Source: CAYQAE01 sp964415445 [NCBI: uncultured archaeon]
GTDB taxonomy: Archaea; CAYQAE01
NCBI GenBank assembly: GCA_964415445.1
Contig: CAYQAE010000020.1
Coordinates: forward strand, 1-23,976
Direction of reading: 5' to 3'
Length of the DNA: 23,976 bases
Made by a program: the position numbers and the translations under genes. The notes under the pieces are model-generated. The model was not told the origin of the DNA and made no database searches. It saw nothing but the letters and a program-made list of their open reading frames with translations. Shown here piece after piece: positions 1-7,504 of this stretch (its first letter is position 1; every line of letters starts with the position of its first letter).

Positions 1-1073
1 TATTCATCTACATCTTGACCATCTGTAACATTAACTTTTACAGTATAAGATCCATTAGATTCATAATCTGAAATATAAGTATAGTTACCATCAGTCTGCT
101 CCAAAGATCCATCTACAAACCAATCATAAGTAAGTGAGTCTCCATCTAAATCTGTGGCTGAAATATTAAAGTTTTGACTCTCCCCCTCATTAATTGTAGG
201 ATCTGTTGTAGGTGAATAATAATCTATAGTAGGGGCCCTATTTACATCGCCCACTGTAATTGTAATATTTTCACTATCAGATAAACTACCTACACCATTA
301 TCTACAACTTCAAATTTGACATCTTCATAAGTACCATTTTGCTCAGATGAAGGTGTCCATGAAAAAACTTGGGTATCTGAATTAAAAGAAGCACCAGATG
401 GCAAATTATATGCAAAATAACTTAATTCATCATCATTAGAATCAGAAGCTGTAACACTAAACTCTAACAATTCATCTTCATTTACACTCCTATCTCCTAT
501 TGGATCCAAAGTAGGTGCAACATTTTCTTGTGATATATTAATTTTTAGCATAATATCATCACTTCGAATATTCCATCCAGAAGTTTCAGCCCTAAGTTCA
601 ATTTTGTCAGAAGTAGAAATATCACTTATTATAGCTATCCAATATTGATTCCAAGTTTTATTGCTAGGAATATTTAAGTAAAGAAAATAATTTTCGCTAG
701 ATGATAATAAAATTTCAGAAGAAAGTTCAATATTAATCCACTCAGGTGAAGTAAATGTAGCAGTTTGTGGATCAATATTAACTACACCTGATGAAATTGT
801 AGATCCTAGATAATTATTTTCTCTTATTTCATACTCACAAATTGTAGGTTGTGGGTCTTTGGTTTTTATAACTCCAACATCAAAATCATACAAATAAGCG
901 TCATGATTAACATTAAAGGAAGAAATAGTTCCATTTCTTAATCCATTAGGATCTGAAGAGTTATAATATGTTTGGATATCATTTATTTCAGTATTAATTG
1001 CACTAACATCTACACAAAATAAAAAAACAAATGCAACCCCTAACGCGAGCCTAAAAAAAACACCTTTTTTCAT
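1..1073 (-). CDS. Secreted Ig/PKD-domain surface protein, 3' end outside window
   Basis: The minus-strand frame is open from an ATG at 1073 to the left edge, giving 357 codons without a stop, so the C-terminus is missing. Residues 1-25 form a signal peptide: Lys-Lys near the N-terminus, a hydrophobic core, and a likely cut after V-S-A. Residues about 26-180 are a beta-rich region I cannot assign. Residues about 183-277 resemble a cadherin-like or 'putative Ig' (He_PIG) domain, with the pattern AP-T-L-x-P-I-G, N-E-D-E and FSWTPS. From about 278 a PKD-like domain follows (DLDGDSLTYDW, then a G-S-Y-T-V-K-V strand). Many N-x-S/T sequons fit a glycosylated archaeal cell-surface protein. Function is unknown; adhesion or envelope roles are inference. 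Archaea often carry such proteins at very large size. It diverges from the KaiC-like gene. Confidence 0.85.
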   Translation of the reverse strand, partial: MKKGVFFRLALGVAFVFLFCVDVSAINTEINDIQTYYNSSDPNGLRNGTISSFNVNHDAYLYDFDVGVIKTKDPQPTICEYEIRENNYLGSTISSGVVNIDPQTATFTSPEWINIELSSEILLSSSENYFLYLNIPSNKTWNQYWIAIISDISTSDKIELRAETSGWNIRSDDIMLKINISQENVAPTLDPIGDRSVNEDELLEFSVTASDSNDDELSYFAYNLPSGASFNSDTQVFSWTPSSEQNGTYEDVKFEVVDNGVGSLSDSENITITVGDVNRAPTIDYYSPTTDPTINEGESQNFNISATDLDGDSLTYDWFVDGSLEQTDGNYTYISDYESNGSYTVKVNVTDGQDVDE

Positions 1074-1231
1074 AAAAACTTTACACGTCCACTTTATGTG
1101 CCTTCTATTTTATTAACTTTCAAATATTTAAACATTGCCACACTTATGTCCATAATTGAGTATAGATTTATGCATGATTTATATAAAAATAATACAAAGA
1201 TATAAATAGTAGTTAATTTGTAGGTATAATA
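1074..1231. promoter_or_regulatory. Divergent promoter region between surface protein and KaiC-like gene
   Basis: This 158-base A+T-rich gap separates two divergent genes. For the plus-strand gene there are two TATA-like elements: TTTATATAAA at 1178-1187 and GATATAAATA at about 1199-1208. The first would place the transcript start about 20-25 bases before the ATG at 1232, and the second would give an almost leaderless message. A weak AGGT lies at 1222-1225. For the minus-strand gene the best TATA candidate is TTTAAATATTTG read on the minus strand at 1121-1132. All assignments rest on pattern only. Confidence 0.4.
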
Positions 1232-2035
1232 ATGAGCTCTAAAATTTATCCAAATGAAAAATTTTCAAAGGAATCTGAATATGAAAGCAAAATATGTCCA
1301 ACAGGAGTAATTTCTTTGGACAAAATATTAGGCGGGGGACTACGCAGAAAAACTACTACTTTAGTTGCAGGTGGAGCAGGAGTAGGTAAATCTACTTTTG
1401 CCACCCAATTCTTACTTACAGGCGTAAAACAATATGGAGAAGCTGGTTTGCTTATCCTAACTGAAACTTCTAAAGGAGAATGGCTTGATTTGATGAAACA
1501 TATGGGATTAGATCCTGGAATTCATCTTGGCCGCCACCTTTTTGTAGAAGATCTAAGTCCAAAAGATATAGTACTTGGCAGAAACAAGCAAAATATAGGA
1601 TTATATGGTGAAGCTGACCCCCTTATGTGGATTATAGGAGAACTTCAATCAAGAATACCCAAAAGCAAGCCAAAAATTAAAAGAATTGCAATAGACTCAT
1701 TTTTTCCATTTCGAGTAGCATATAAAGGAAATGATAGACTATTTTTAGCAAAATTATCAATTCTAAGAAAAGTTCTTAACAAATTAGGACTAACCACAAT
1801 GTTAGTAAGTGAAGTTAAAGGGGAATATGATGGTAGCAAATATACTATGGAAGAATATATTGGCGACACGATAATACATCTTAGACGTAACAAAAAACAC
1901 AAAGAAGTTTATAGAACAATTGAATTATCTAAAGCAAGATTTAGCTTCCGTGAACATAAACAAAGAAGATATCTATATAAAATTAATCCAGGAGTAGGTA
2001 TAGTAGTCTCTGAAAAAATTCAACCCTATGACTGA
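1232..2035 (+). CDS. KaiC/RadA-superfamily ATPase, single domain
   Basis: This 267-aa protein carries one RecA-like KaiC domain. The N-terminal stretch ICPTGVISLDKILGGGL (residues 21-37) is the typical KaiC-family lead-in. Walker A is GGAGVGKST (47-55), a catalytic-type Glu sits in LTETS (E78), and Walker B is RIAIDS (151-156). The C-terminal 60 residues are rich in Lys and Arg. The family comprises archaeal proteins with one or two KaiC domains, linked to signalling, motility and DNA transactions; the precise role of this one cannot be read from sequence. Its usual archaeal KaiC-like length is matched. It lies on the same strand as the ATP synthase genes, but a 146-base gap with a T-rich tract and stem-loop separates them, so cotranscription is doubtful. 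Confidence 0.85.
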   Translation: MSSKIYPNEKFSKESEYESKICPTGVISLDKILGGGLRRKTTTLVAGGAGVGKSTFATQFLLTGVKQYGEAGLLILTETSKGEWLDLMKHMGLDPGIHLGRHLFVEDLSPKDIVLGRNKQNIGLYGEADPLMWIIGELQSRIPKSKPKIKRIAIDSFFPFRVAYKGNDRLFLAKLSILRKVLNKLGLTTMLVSEVKGEYDGSKYTMEEYIGDTIIHLRRNKKHKEVYRTIELSKARFSFREHKQRRYLYKINPGVGIVVSEKIQPYD

Positions 2036-2037
2036 GC

Positions 2038-2062
2038 ATTTTTTTCTTTTGAAATTTTTTTA
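2038..2062 (+). terminator. T-rich putative transcription terminator after KaiC-like gene
   Basis: Two T-runs (about 2040-2050 and 2054-2061) begin a few bases after the stop codon at 2033-2035. Archaeal intrinsic termination uses oligo-U tracts on the RNA, so these are suitable. No strong hairpin directly precedes them. Confidence 0.5.
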
Positions 2063-2070
2063 CAAAATTT

Positions 2071-2132
2071 AAATCTAGTCACTCTACTAGATAGGTTTAG
2101 TATAAAACCTATCTCATATAATAGCTAGATTT
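2071..2132. promoter_or_regulatory. Long two-stage stem-loop upstream of the ATP synthase operon
   Basis: A perfect 10-base stem (AGATAGGTTT at 2089-2098 with AAACCTATCT at 2105-2114) encloses the six-base loop AGTATA. Ten bases further out on each side a second pair follows: AATCTAG at 2072-2078 with CTAGATT at 2125-2131. The two stems are therefore separated by equal 10-base internal arms. A TATA-like ATATAATAG lies in the right arm (about 2116-2124). It could be a terminator or processing element for the upstream gene, an operator overlapping the atp promoter, or a leader structure. The sequence does not decide between these. Confidence 0.55.
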
Positions 2133-2181
2133 CTAAATTCAATATTTTTATTTGTTATGATTTTAAGTTTATAAGAACAAA

Positions 2182-2517
2182 ATGAACACTAAAAACATCT
2201 CTGAGGCTTTTACAAAAATATCTGAAGAAGAAAAGAAAACTAAAGAAGACATTGAACATGCAAAAGAAGAATATAAGAAATTGATTGAAGATGCAAATTT
2301 AGATCTCAAAAAAGAACTTGATAAAGTAAAATCGAAGACAAAAGAAGAGATAGACCAAATAATTAAAAAAGCAGAAGATGAAGCAAAACAAAAAGCTAGA
2401 CAAATAGATGAAGAGACTGAGACTATTTTAAGTTCTATTTCAAAAATTGATAAAAAAAAGGAAGAAAAATCTATTAAATTAATAATTGATGAAATTACTG
2501 GTGCATCTAATGTTTAG
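2182..2517 (+). CDS. atpH: A-type ATP synthase peripheral stalk subunit H
   Basis: This 111-aa protein is almost entirely charged coiled coil, dominated by Lys, Glu, Asp and Ile with regular hydrophobic spacing from residue about 10 to 100. In A-type ATP synthases subunit H pairs with the N-terminal helix of subunit E to form the peripheral stalk that keeps the A3B3 head from turning with the rotor. The assignment rests on length, coiled-coil character and position: it is the first gene before subunit I, the standard archaeal order. Its end overlaps the likely start of atpI by 8 bases, which suggests coupled translation. No clear Shine-Dalgarno site precedes its ATG, so it may be translated from a short or leaderless message. 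Confidence 0.8.
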   Translation: MNTKNISEAFTKISEEEKKTKEDIEHAKEEYKKLIEDANLDLKKELDKVKSKTKEEIDQIIKKAEDEAKQKARQIDEETETILSSISKIDKKKEEKSIKLIIDEITGASNV

Positions 2518-4462
2518 ACCAGCGAAGATGAAAAAATTAAAGGTAATTACCCTTAAAAAGTATCAAAAGAGTCTTCTTGATACACTTCACAAAACTGGTT
2601 TAGTTCAATTTGCAGATCCTCCAAAAGATATCCAAACTAGGCAAGATTATTTTGATCTAAAGAAAACTACATCTATTATAATCAGAATAGATCGAATTGT
2701 GGAAAATTTTAATTCAATGGCACCCGCCCCCCAATCAAAAATGGCTATGATAAAAGAAATGATATCACCAAAAGAGATCCAAAAAAAAGAAATCAAAGAA
2801 AACTTAGATGATCTATTAGTAAAACTTCAAAAGATGTTAGATGAAATTAATCCAGAAGGACTATTTACAGAATTAACTGAAATTCGAGAAAAAAAACAAG
2901 AAGATAAAAACCAACTTAGCTACCTAAAATATCTCAAATTTTTAGATGTAAATCTTGAAGATGTATTTGAAAATAAATATACTGAATCTATTTTTGGGTT
3001 TATCGATTACAATTCACAAAATATTTTAGAGAAAAATTTAGATTGCTATATTTATTCAAAAAACTATCCCAAAGAAAAAAAGACCCTAATTTCACTAATA
3101 TGCCTAAAAGACGATCTTAAAAAGGTAAATAAGAATCTACAAAAGTTAAATTTTACACCCCTAGAAATTAATCCTAAATTTGAAGGAAGACCTAAATCTA
3201 TAATTTCAGATTTAGAAGAGAAAATATCTCAATTAGAAAAAAGAGAAAAAGAGAATGTAGATAAAATTAGAAAACTAAAGAAGGAATATGAAGATGATCT
3301 CCTAGCTTATAAAGAAAAGCTAGAAATTGCAAAAGACAAATATAGTGCAATAAACGGATTTCAAAGATCAGAAACTAGCTTTGTATTTAGCTGTTGGACA
3401 AAACAAACTAATCTCAACAAAGTTAAATCTATAATTAAAAAAAATTCTAAAGATCACTACTACTTTGAAATTTCAGATCCAAATAAAGACGATCAGGTGC
3501 CTACTTCTTTAGAAAATCCAAAAATTTTGAGACCTTTTGAATCATTAACTAATATGTTTGGACCACCTAAATATAGTGAATTTGACCCTACTGCAATTGT
3601 GGCCCCTATTTTTATCTTATTTTTTGCTTTTATGCTAAGTGATGCGATATATGGATCTCTACTTCTAATTTTTAGCTATGTTACTCTAACTGGTGCAGGA
3701 AAATATAGTAAAGGACTAAAAGATCTAGCTTCTGTTTTGGCTTGGTGTGCTGGGGCAACGATTATTGTGGGAATTGTTGTCAATAGCTATTTAGGTAATT
3801 TTTTAGAATACATAAATTTTAATATCCCCCACATTCTAAATGGAATTGATGATGCTATTATCCTCTTAATCCTATCTTTGTTTATGGGAATAGTTCATCT
3901 ATATATTGGTTTAGTTTTGGGTTCAATCCAACTTATTCGAGAGGGAAACATAAAAGATGCGATTTTAACTAAAATAATCTGGTTTCCGCTATCTATCTCT
4001 GCATTTATTATGATTACAGATATAACTGGAATCTATTCATATATTATTTTAGAAGTGCCTAAATTATCAAATAATGGAAATATGATAAATTTGGGTGTTT
4101 TATTTACATGTGCCGTAGCTATATTGATAAATCAAGGTCCTCTAGGATTTTTTGAATTTACTGGTTTTTTAGGGGATTGGCTATCTTATGCCAGAATTTT
4201 AGCCCTAGGTCTTGCAACTTCAGGTTTGGCTCTAACCATTAATTTATTAGCAGATATTTTTTGGGGAACTGCATTTGTATTTGGATTTATAATAGCTGCA
4301 ATAATATTTATAGCAGGACATATTATGAATTGTACTTTGCAAGTTTTAGGAGCTTATATTCATACCCTAAGACTTCAATATGTAGAGTTTTTCTCAAAAT
4401 TTTATGAAGGTCGAGGTAAATTATTTAAACCATATATTGAACAGAAATTTTATACTAAATAG
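2510..4462 (+). CDS. atpI: A-type ATP synthase membrane subunit I (subunit a homolog)
   Basis: Subunit I is the membrane stator that holds the ion half-channels. The N-terminal half (to about residue 335) is soluble with long coiled-coil stretches around 235-290. The C-terminal half holds about seven or eight membrane helices. The conserved helix YARILALGLATSG contains the essential Arg (about R562) that faces the rotor carboxylates. Length is about 650 aa, normal for the family. I chose the ATG at 2510: a GGTG site at 2500-2503 lies six bases before it, and the protein then begins MFRPAKMKKLKV as in related subunits. An ATG at 2486 lies upstream in frame, but it would add eight residues and lacks such a site. 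Start choice confidence is high. Confidence 0.95.
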   Translation: MFRPAKMKKLKVITLKKYQKSLLDTLHKTGLVQFADPPKDIQTRQDYFDLKKTTSIIIRIDRIVENFNSMAPAPQSKMAMIKEMISPKEIQKKEIKENLDDLLVKLQKMLDEINPEGLFTELTEIREKKQEDKNQLSYLKYLKFLDVNLEDVFENKYTESIFGFIDYNSQNILEKNLDCYIYSKNYPKEKKTLISLICLKDDLKKVNKNLQKLNFTPLEINPKFEGRPKSIISDLEEKISQLEKREKENVDKIRKLKKEYEDDLLAYKEKLEIAKDKYSAINGFQRSETSFVFSCWTKQTNLNKVKSIIKKNSKDHYYFEISDPNKDDQVPTSLENPKILRPFESLTNMFGPPKYSEFDPTAIVAPIFILFFAFMLSDAIYGSLLLIFSYVTLTGAGKYSKGLKDLASVLAWCAGATIIVGIVVNSYLGNFLEYINFNIPHILNGIDDAIILLILSLFMGIVHLYIGLVLGSIQLIREGNIKDAILTKIIWFPLSISAFIMITDITGIYSYIILEVPKLSNNGNMINLGVLFTCAVAILINQGPLGFFEFTGFLGDWLSYARILALGLATSGLALTINLLADIFWGTAFVFGFIIAAIIFIAGHIMNCTLQVLGAYIHTLRLQYVEFFSKFYEGRGKLFKPYIEQKFYTK

Positions 4463-4464
4463 AT

Positions 4465-4471
4465 GAGGTGA
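4465..4471 (+). promoter_or_regulatory. Strong Shine-Dalgarno site that fixes a TTG start for atpK
   Basis: GAGGTGA lies five bases before a TTG at 4477 and is a near-full match to the archaeal anti-Shine-Dalgarno sequence. The alternative GTG at 4468 lies inside this site and so cannot use it. Confidence 0.8.
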
Positions 4472-4476
4472 ATTTA

Positions 4477-5445
4477 TTGGCTATTACCGCTGGTGTAGCA
4501 TTATGTGCAATTGGAGCAGGTATTGCAGTTGGAGCTGCAGGATTAGGATCAGGTATAGGTGTAGGTATAACAGGGGCATCAGCAACAGGTTCAATTGCTG
4601 AAAAACCTGAAAAATTTGGAAGATCAATTATATTTTCAGCACTACCCCAAACTCAGGGTTTTTACGGATTTATTGTTGCTATTTTAATCTTTTTAGGATC
4701 AGGTATTATTGGTGGAGGAGTATCTGAGATATCAACTGCTCAAGGACTTGCAGCAATCGGTGCTGGTTTAGCTATTGGTCTAGCTGGATTTTCTGCAATA
4801 GGCCAAGGTATATCTTCATCTGCTGGTATTGGTGCGGTCTCTGAAAATGATGAGATGTTTGGAAAAGGTATAGTTTTCTCAGTTTTGCCTGAAACTCAAG
4901 CCATCTATGGGTTTTTAGTATCAATTTTGATAATTTTAGGTGCAGATTTAATTGCAGGTGGCGCTATTGTATTTAGTTCAGGGCAGGGTATCGCTGCAAT
5001 TGGTGCAGGTCTAGCTATAGGTCTAGCTGGATTTTCGGGAATAGGACAAGGGATATCATCTTCGGCTGGAGTAGGCGCAGTCGCAGAAGATGATGAGATG
5101 TTTGGAAAAAGTATAGTATTTTCAGTTCTACCTGAAACTCAAGCAATCTATGGGTTTTTGGCTGCTATATTATTAGTAGTATTTACAGGGGTATTTCCAC
5201 AAGATCCAGCAAAATTAACCGATACTGCATCAGGTGTCGCCTTAATCGGCGCAGGGTTGGCTGTTGGTATCGCTGGCCTATCTGGAATTGGACAAGGTAT
5301 TACCGCAGCAGGAGGAATTGGTGCTACTGCAAAAAATCCTGAAACATTTGGAAAATCAATAATATTTGCAGTATTTGCTGAAACTTTTGCAATCCTAGGG
5401 CTTTTGATGTCACTTTTGATAATTAATGGCATAGGTATACTATAG
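4477..5445 (+). CDS. atpK: A-type ATP synthase rotor subunit K, four-hairpin form
   Basis: The 322-aa proteolipid contains four tandem helical hairpins of about 80 residues, giving eight membrane helices. This compares with one hairpin in F-type c subunits and two in most V-type K subunits. The second helices read LPQTQ (hairpin 1, Q58), LPETQ (E139), LPETQ (E220) and FAETF (E302). The first helices carry Gln in hairpins 2-4 (Q110, Q191, Q273) but Val at the matching place in hairpin 1 (about V29). In Enterococcus hirae NtpK, Leu61, Thr64 and Gln65 of one hairpin plus Gln110 and Glu139 of the next bind Na+. The same set is present here for three hairpin pairs, implying three complete sites per subunit. 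Na+ coupling is inferred. The start is TTG 4477, set by the GAGGTGA site. Confidence 0.93.
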   Translation: MAITAGVALCAIGAGIAVGAAGLGSGIGVGITGASATGSIAEKPEKFGRSIIFSALPQTQGFYGFIVAILIFLGSGIIGGGVSEISTAQGLAAIGAGLAIGLAGFSAIGQGISSSAGIGAVSENDEMFGKGIVFSVLPETQAIYGFLVSILIILGADLIAGGAIVFSSGQGIAAIGAGLAIGLAGFSGIGQGISSSAGVGAVAEDDEMFGKSIVFSVLPETQAIYGFLAAILLVVFTGVFPQDPAKLTDTASGVALIGAGLAVGIAGLSGIGQGITAAGGIGATAKNPETFGKSIIFAVFAETFAILGLLMSLLIINGIGIL

Positions 5446-5457
5446 AGTTGAATCATT

Positions 5458-6018
5458 TTGAGCATAGAAAATATCCAAAGATACATCAAAGAACAAAGTA
5501 TGAAAGAAATAGAAGAGATAAAGAATAAAATCCAAGAGGAAAAAGATAAAATTAATGAAAAAAAGAAAAACCAAACAGCTAAATTAAGAGAAAAATATAT
5601 ACAAGAGGCTAAACAAAAAGCCAAATTAAGAAAAATAAAAATTATCTCAGAAGCCAAAATTAGCCAAAAAAAAGAGATTGAATCAAAAAAAGAAGAAATA
5701 ATTTCTAATTGTTTTAAAAAAGCCCAAGATAAAATTAAAAAAATAAGAGATAGCAAAAATTATCCTAATCTCATAAAATCATATGTAGATGATGCAAAAG
5801 ACAAATTTGGAGACAAAATAACGATATTATGTGACAAAAGAGATGAAGATATAATTTCAAAATTAAAAGTAGATTATAAATCTACCATATCCACTTATGG
5901 CGGAATAATAGCCATAGAAGAGGATGCAAATCAAAATTTGGATTATAGGTTTGAGAAAAAATTAGATATCCAAAAAACTAAACTTAGAGAGAGAGTTGCA
6001 AAGACATTATTTATGTGA
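5458..6018 (+). CDS. atpE: A-type ATP synthase peripheral stalk subunit E
   Basis: This 186-aa protein has an N-terminal coiled coil of about 100 residues rich in Lys, Glu and Ile, then a globular alpha/beta C-terminal domain that includes STYGGIIAIEEDAN (about 146-159). The Gly-Gly strand followed by a region near the C-terminus with paired RxR is typical of subunit E. It forms a heterodimer with subunit H and caps the catalytic head, anchoring the stator. Length matches the family (about 185-205). The start is TTG at 5458, with a weak GAGTTGA site 6 bases upstream. It sits 12 bases after atpK and 6 bases before atpC, so it is clearly within the operon. Confidence 0.9.
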   Translation: MSIENIQRYIKEQSMKEIEEIKNKIQEEKDKINEKKKNQTAKLREKYIQEAKQKAKLRKIKIISEAKISQKKEIESKKEEIISNCFKKAQDKIKKIRDSKNYPNLIKSYVDDAKDKFGDKITILCDKRDEDIISKLKVDYKSTISTYGGIIAIEEDANQNLDYRFEKKLDIQKTKLRERVAKTLFM

Positions 6019-6024
6019 TATTGT

Positions 6025-7182
6025 ATGGCAGAAACAATAGGTGAGTTCTTCAGTGAGATATTATCAGATATATCATCCCCCACCATAGTTATATTTGTAA
6101 TAGCAGTAGCTATCTTTACGATTTTAGGTATGAATTTTTTAATACCCTACCTCTACCAAGTTCTAAATATTGCATATTTTGCCTATCCTGTATCTAGATG
6201 TATGGCAAAACAAGCTTCATTGATTAAAGGTGAGAAATTAAAATCATTAGTGGATTCACAAGATACCCAAGAAGTAGTAAATAATCTTGAAGGCACAGAA
6301 TATGTAGATTTGCAACAGAAATATCTAAAAAAAACTGATATAGATTATTTTCTAAATTGTAATTTAGCAGAGACTTATTCTTCTCTATATACTATGGCAC
6401 CTGAGCATGTAAAAGATGTTTTTCATACTCTAAAATATCAAATAGATGTATTTAATCTAAAAAATATTTTTTTAGCCCAAAAAAACCAATCAAAAAATAT
6501 CCAACTTATTGAAGATGGAAATTTATATCAGATGATCGATGAGCTAAAAGAGACAGAAGGTGCAGAGCTTTTTTCAAAACTTAATAATACTCCTTTCTAC
6601 AATTTAAGTAATATCTATGAAAGTAATAAATATGATATAACTCGACTAGATTATATGATGCAAAAGACTCTTTATTCAAAAATATGGGCACTTCTAAGAT
6701 CATTATCTAATGAAGATTCTAAAGCAATAAAACATTTTGTGGCTACAAAAAGTGAAATATACAATATAAATTTAGTTATTAGAAAAATAATTGACAATAA
6801 AACTAAAGATGATTTAAAAGAATTTATTTTACCCTTTGGATATGATATAGCCCCCTGGAAAGTTGAGAATATGTTAGAACTTACCAACTTAGATGAAGTT
6901 GTAGGTGAGCTAAAAACTACTTTTTATGGAAAATATCTACAAAAGGCTTTAGATGAGTATCAAAAAAATGAAAATATTCATCAATTTGAACTTTCTCTTA
7001 TGAGAGCATACGAAAAAGCCGCCCATAATATATCAATGACTTATCATTTATGGATTGGCCCTATGATAGGGTATATAATGTTAAAAGAGATCGAGATGAA
7101 TAATCTAAGAACAATCTTTGTATCAAAAGATCTTATGCTAAATTCAGATGATATATACAAATATTTAGTTATTCCAAATTAA
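6025..7182 (+). CDS. atpC: A-type ATP synthase subunit C with N-terminal membrane helix
   Basis: Subunit C (homolog of eukaryotic V-ATPase subunit d) forms the funnel that links the central stalk to the rotor ring. The 385-aa protein has the family's helical body with a C-terminal region of the subunit-d type (YEKAAHNISMTYHLWIGPMIGY, then an acidic patch). It ends KDLMLNSDDIYKYLVIPN, the usual 'R-x-I' helix followed by a short tail. Residues about 19-46 are strongly hydrophobic and look like a membrane helix, which many subunit C proteins (about 350 aa) lack. I recall similar N-terminal extensions in Methanobacteriales proteins but cannot confirm it here. The gene starts six bases after atpE, with GTGAT partly overlapping the preceding stop codon as a possible ribosome site. 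Confidence 0.88.
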   Translation: MAETIGEFFSEILSDISSPTIVIFVIAVAIFTILGMNFLIPYLYQVLNIAYFAYPVSRCMAKQASLIKGEKLKSLVDSQDTQEVVNNLEGTEYVDLQQKYLKKTDIDYFLNCNLAETYSSLYTMAPEHVKDVFHTLKYQIDVFNLKNIFLAQKNQSKNIQLIEDGNLYQMIDELKETEGAELFSKLNNTPFYNLSNIYESNKYDITRLDYMMQKTLYSKIWALLRSLSNEDSKAIKHFVATKSEIYNINLVIRKIIDNKTKDDLKEFILPFGYDIAPWKVENMLELTNLDEVVGELKTTFYGKYLQKALDEYQKNENIHQFELSLMRAYEKAAHNISMTYHLWIGPMIGYIMLKEIEMNNLRTIFVSKDLMLNSDDIYKYLVIPN

Positions 7183-7197
7183 TGATGTGTCCAATTT

Positions 7198-7503
7198 ATG
7201 AAAATTTTAGTTGTAGGAGATAAAAAAACGAATATAGGATTTATGCTTGCAGGTGTTTGTGAAAATTTAGATGAAGATATAGAATATAGTAAGCTAAAAT
7301 CAAAATTAAAAGATCCAAATTTATCTTTAGCCTTATTTACAAATTCATCTTATCAAAAACATAAAGAATTAATTGATCGATTTGAGATGAGAAAAACTAA
7401 AGTAACACCAATATTGATGCAACTACCAAAATATGATAAATTAGAATCTGATGAGATAGATCAGCTAGTGCGCAAAGCCTTAGGAGTTAAGATAGGAGAT
7501 TAA
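7198..7503 (+). CDS. atpF: A-type ATP synthase central stalk subunit F
   Basis: This 101-aa protein begins with a beta strand and glycine turn (MKILVVGDKKTNIGFMLAGV) typical of subunit F, which has a small Rossmann-like fold. In the enzyme it binds subunit D of the central stalk and modulates ATP hydrolysis. Length, position between atpC and atpA, and the start pattern V-V-G-D-x-x-T-x-x-G-F-x-L-A-G-V support the call. The ATG lies 15 bases after the atpC stop, with no strong Shine-Dalgarno site. The stop at 7501-7503 is one base from the atpA ATG. Confidence 0.92.
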   Translation: MKILVVGDKKTNIGFMLAGVCENLDEDIEYSKLKSKLKDPNLSLALFTNSSYQKHKELIDRFEMRKTKVTPILMQLPKYDKLESDEIDQLVRKALGVKIGD

Positions 7504-7504
7504 T

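Noticed and set aside
2486-2509. Upstream ATG as the atpI start
   Set aside because: The ATG at 2510 has a GGTG site six bases upstream and gives the family-typical N-terminus.
4468-4476. GTG 4468 as the atpK start
   Set aside because: It lies inside the GAGGTGA ribosome site, which is spaced correctly for TTG 4477.
5148-5756. 202-aa open frame on the minus strand over atpK/atpE
   Set aside because: It is an antisense shadow of two well-supported ATP synthase genes; its hydrophobic look comes from reading the coiled-coil and rotor codons in reverse.
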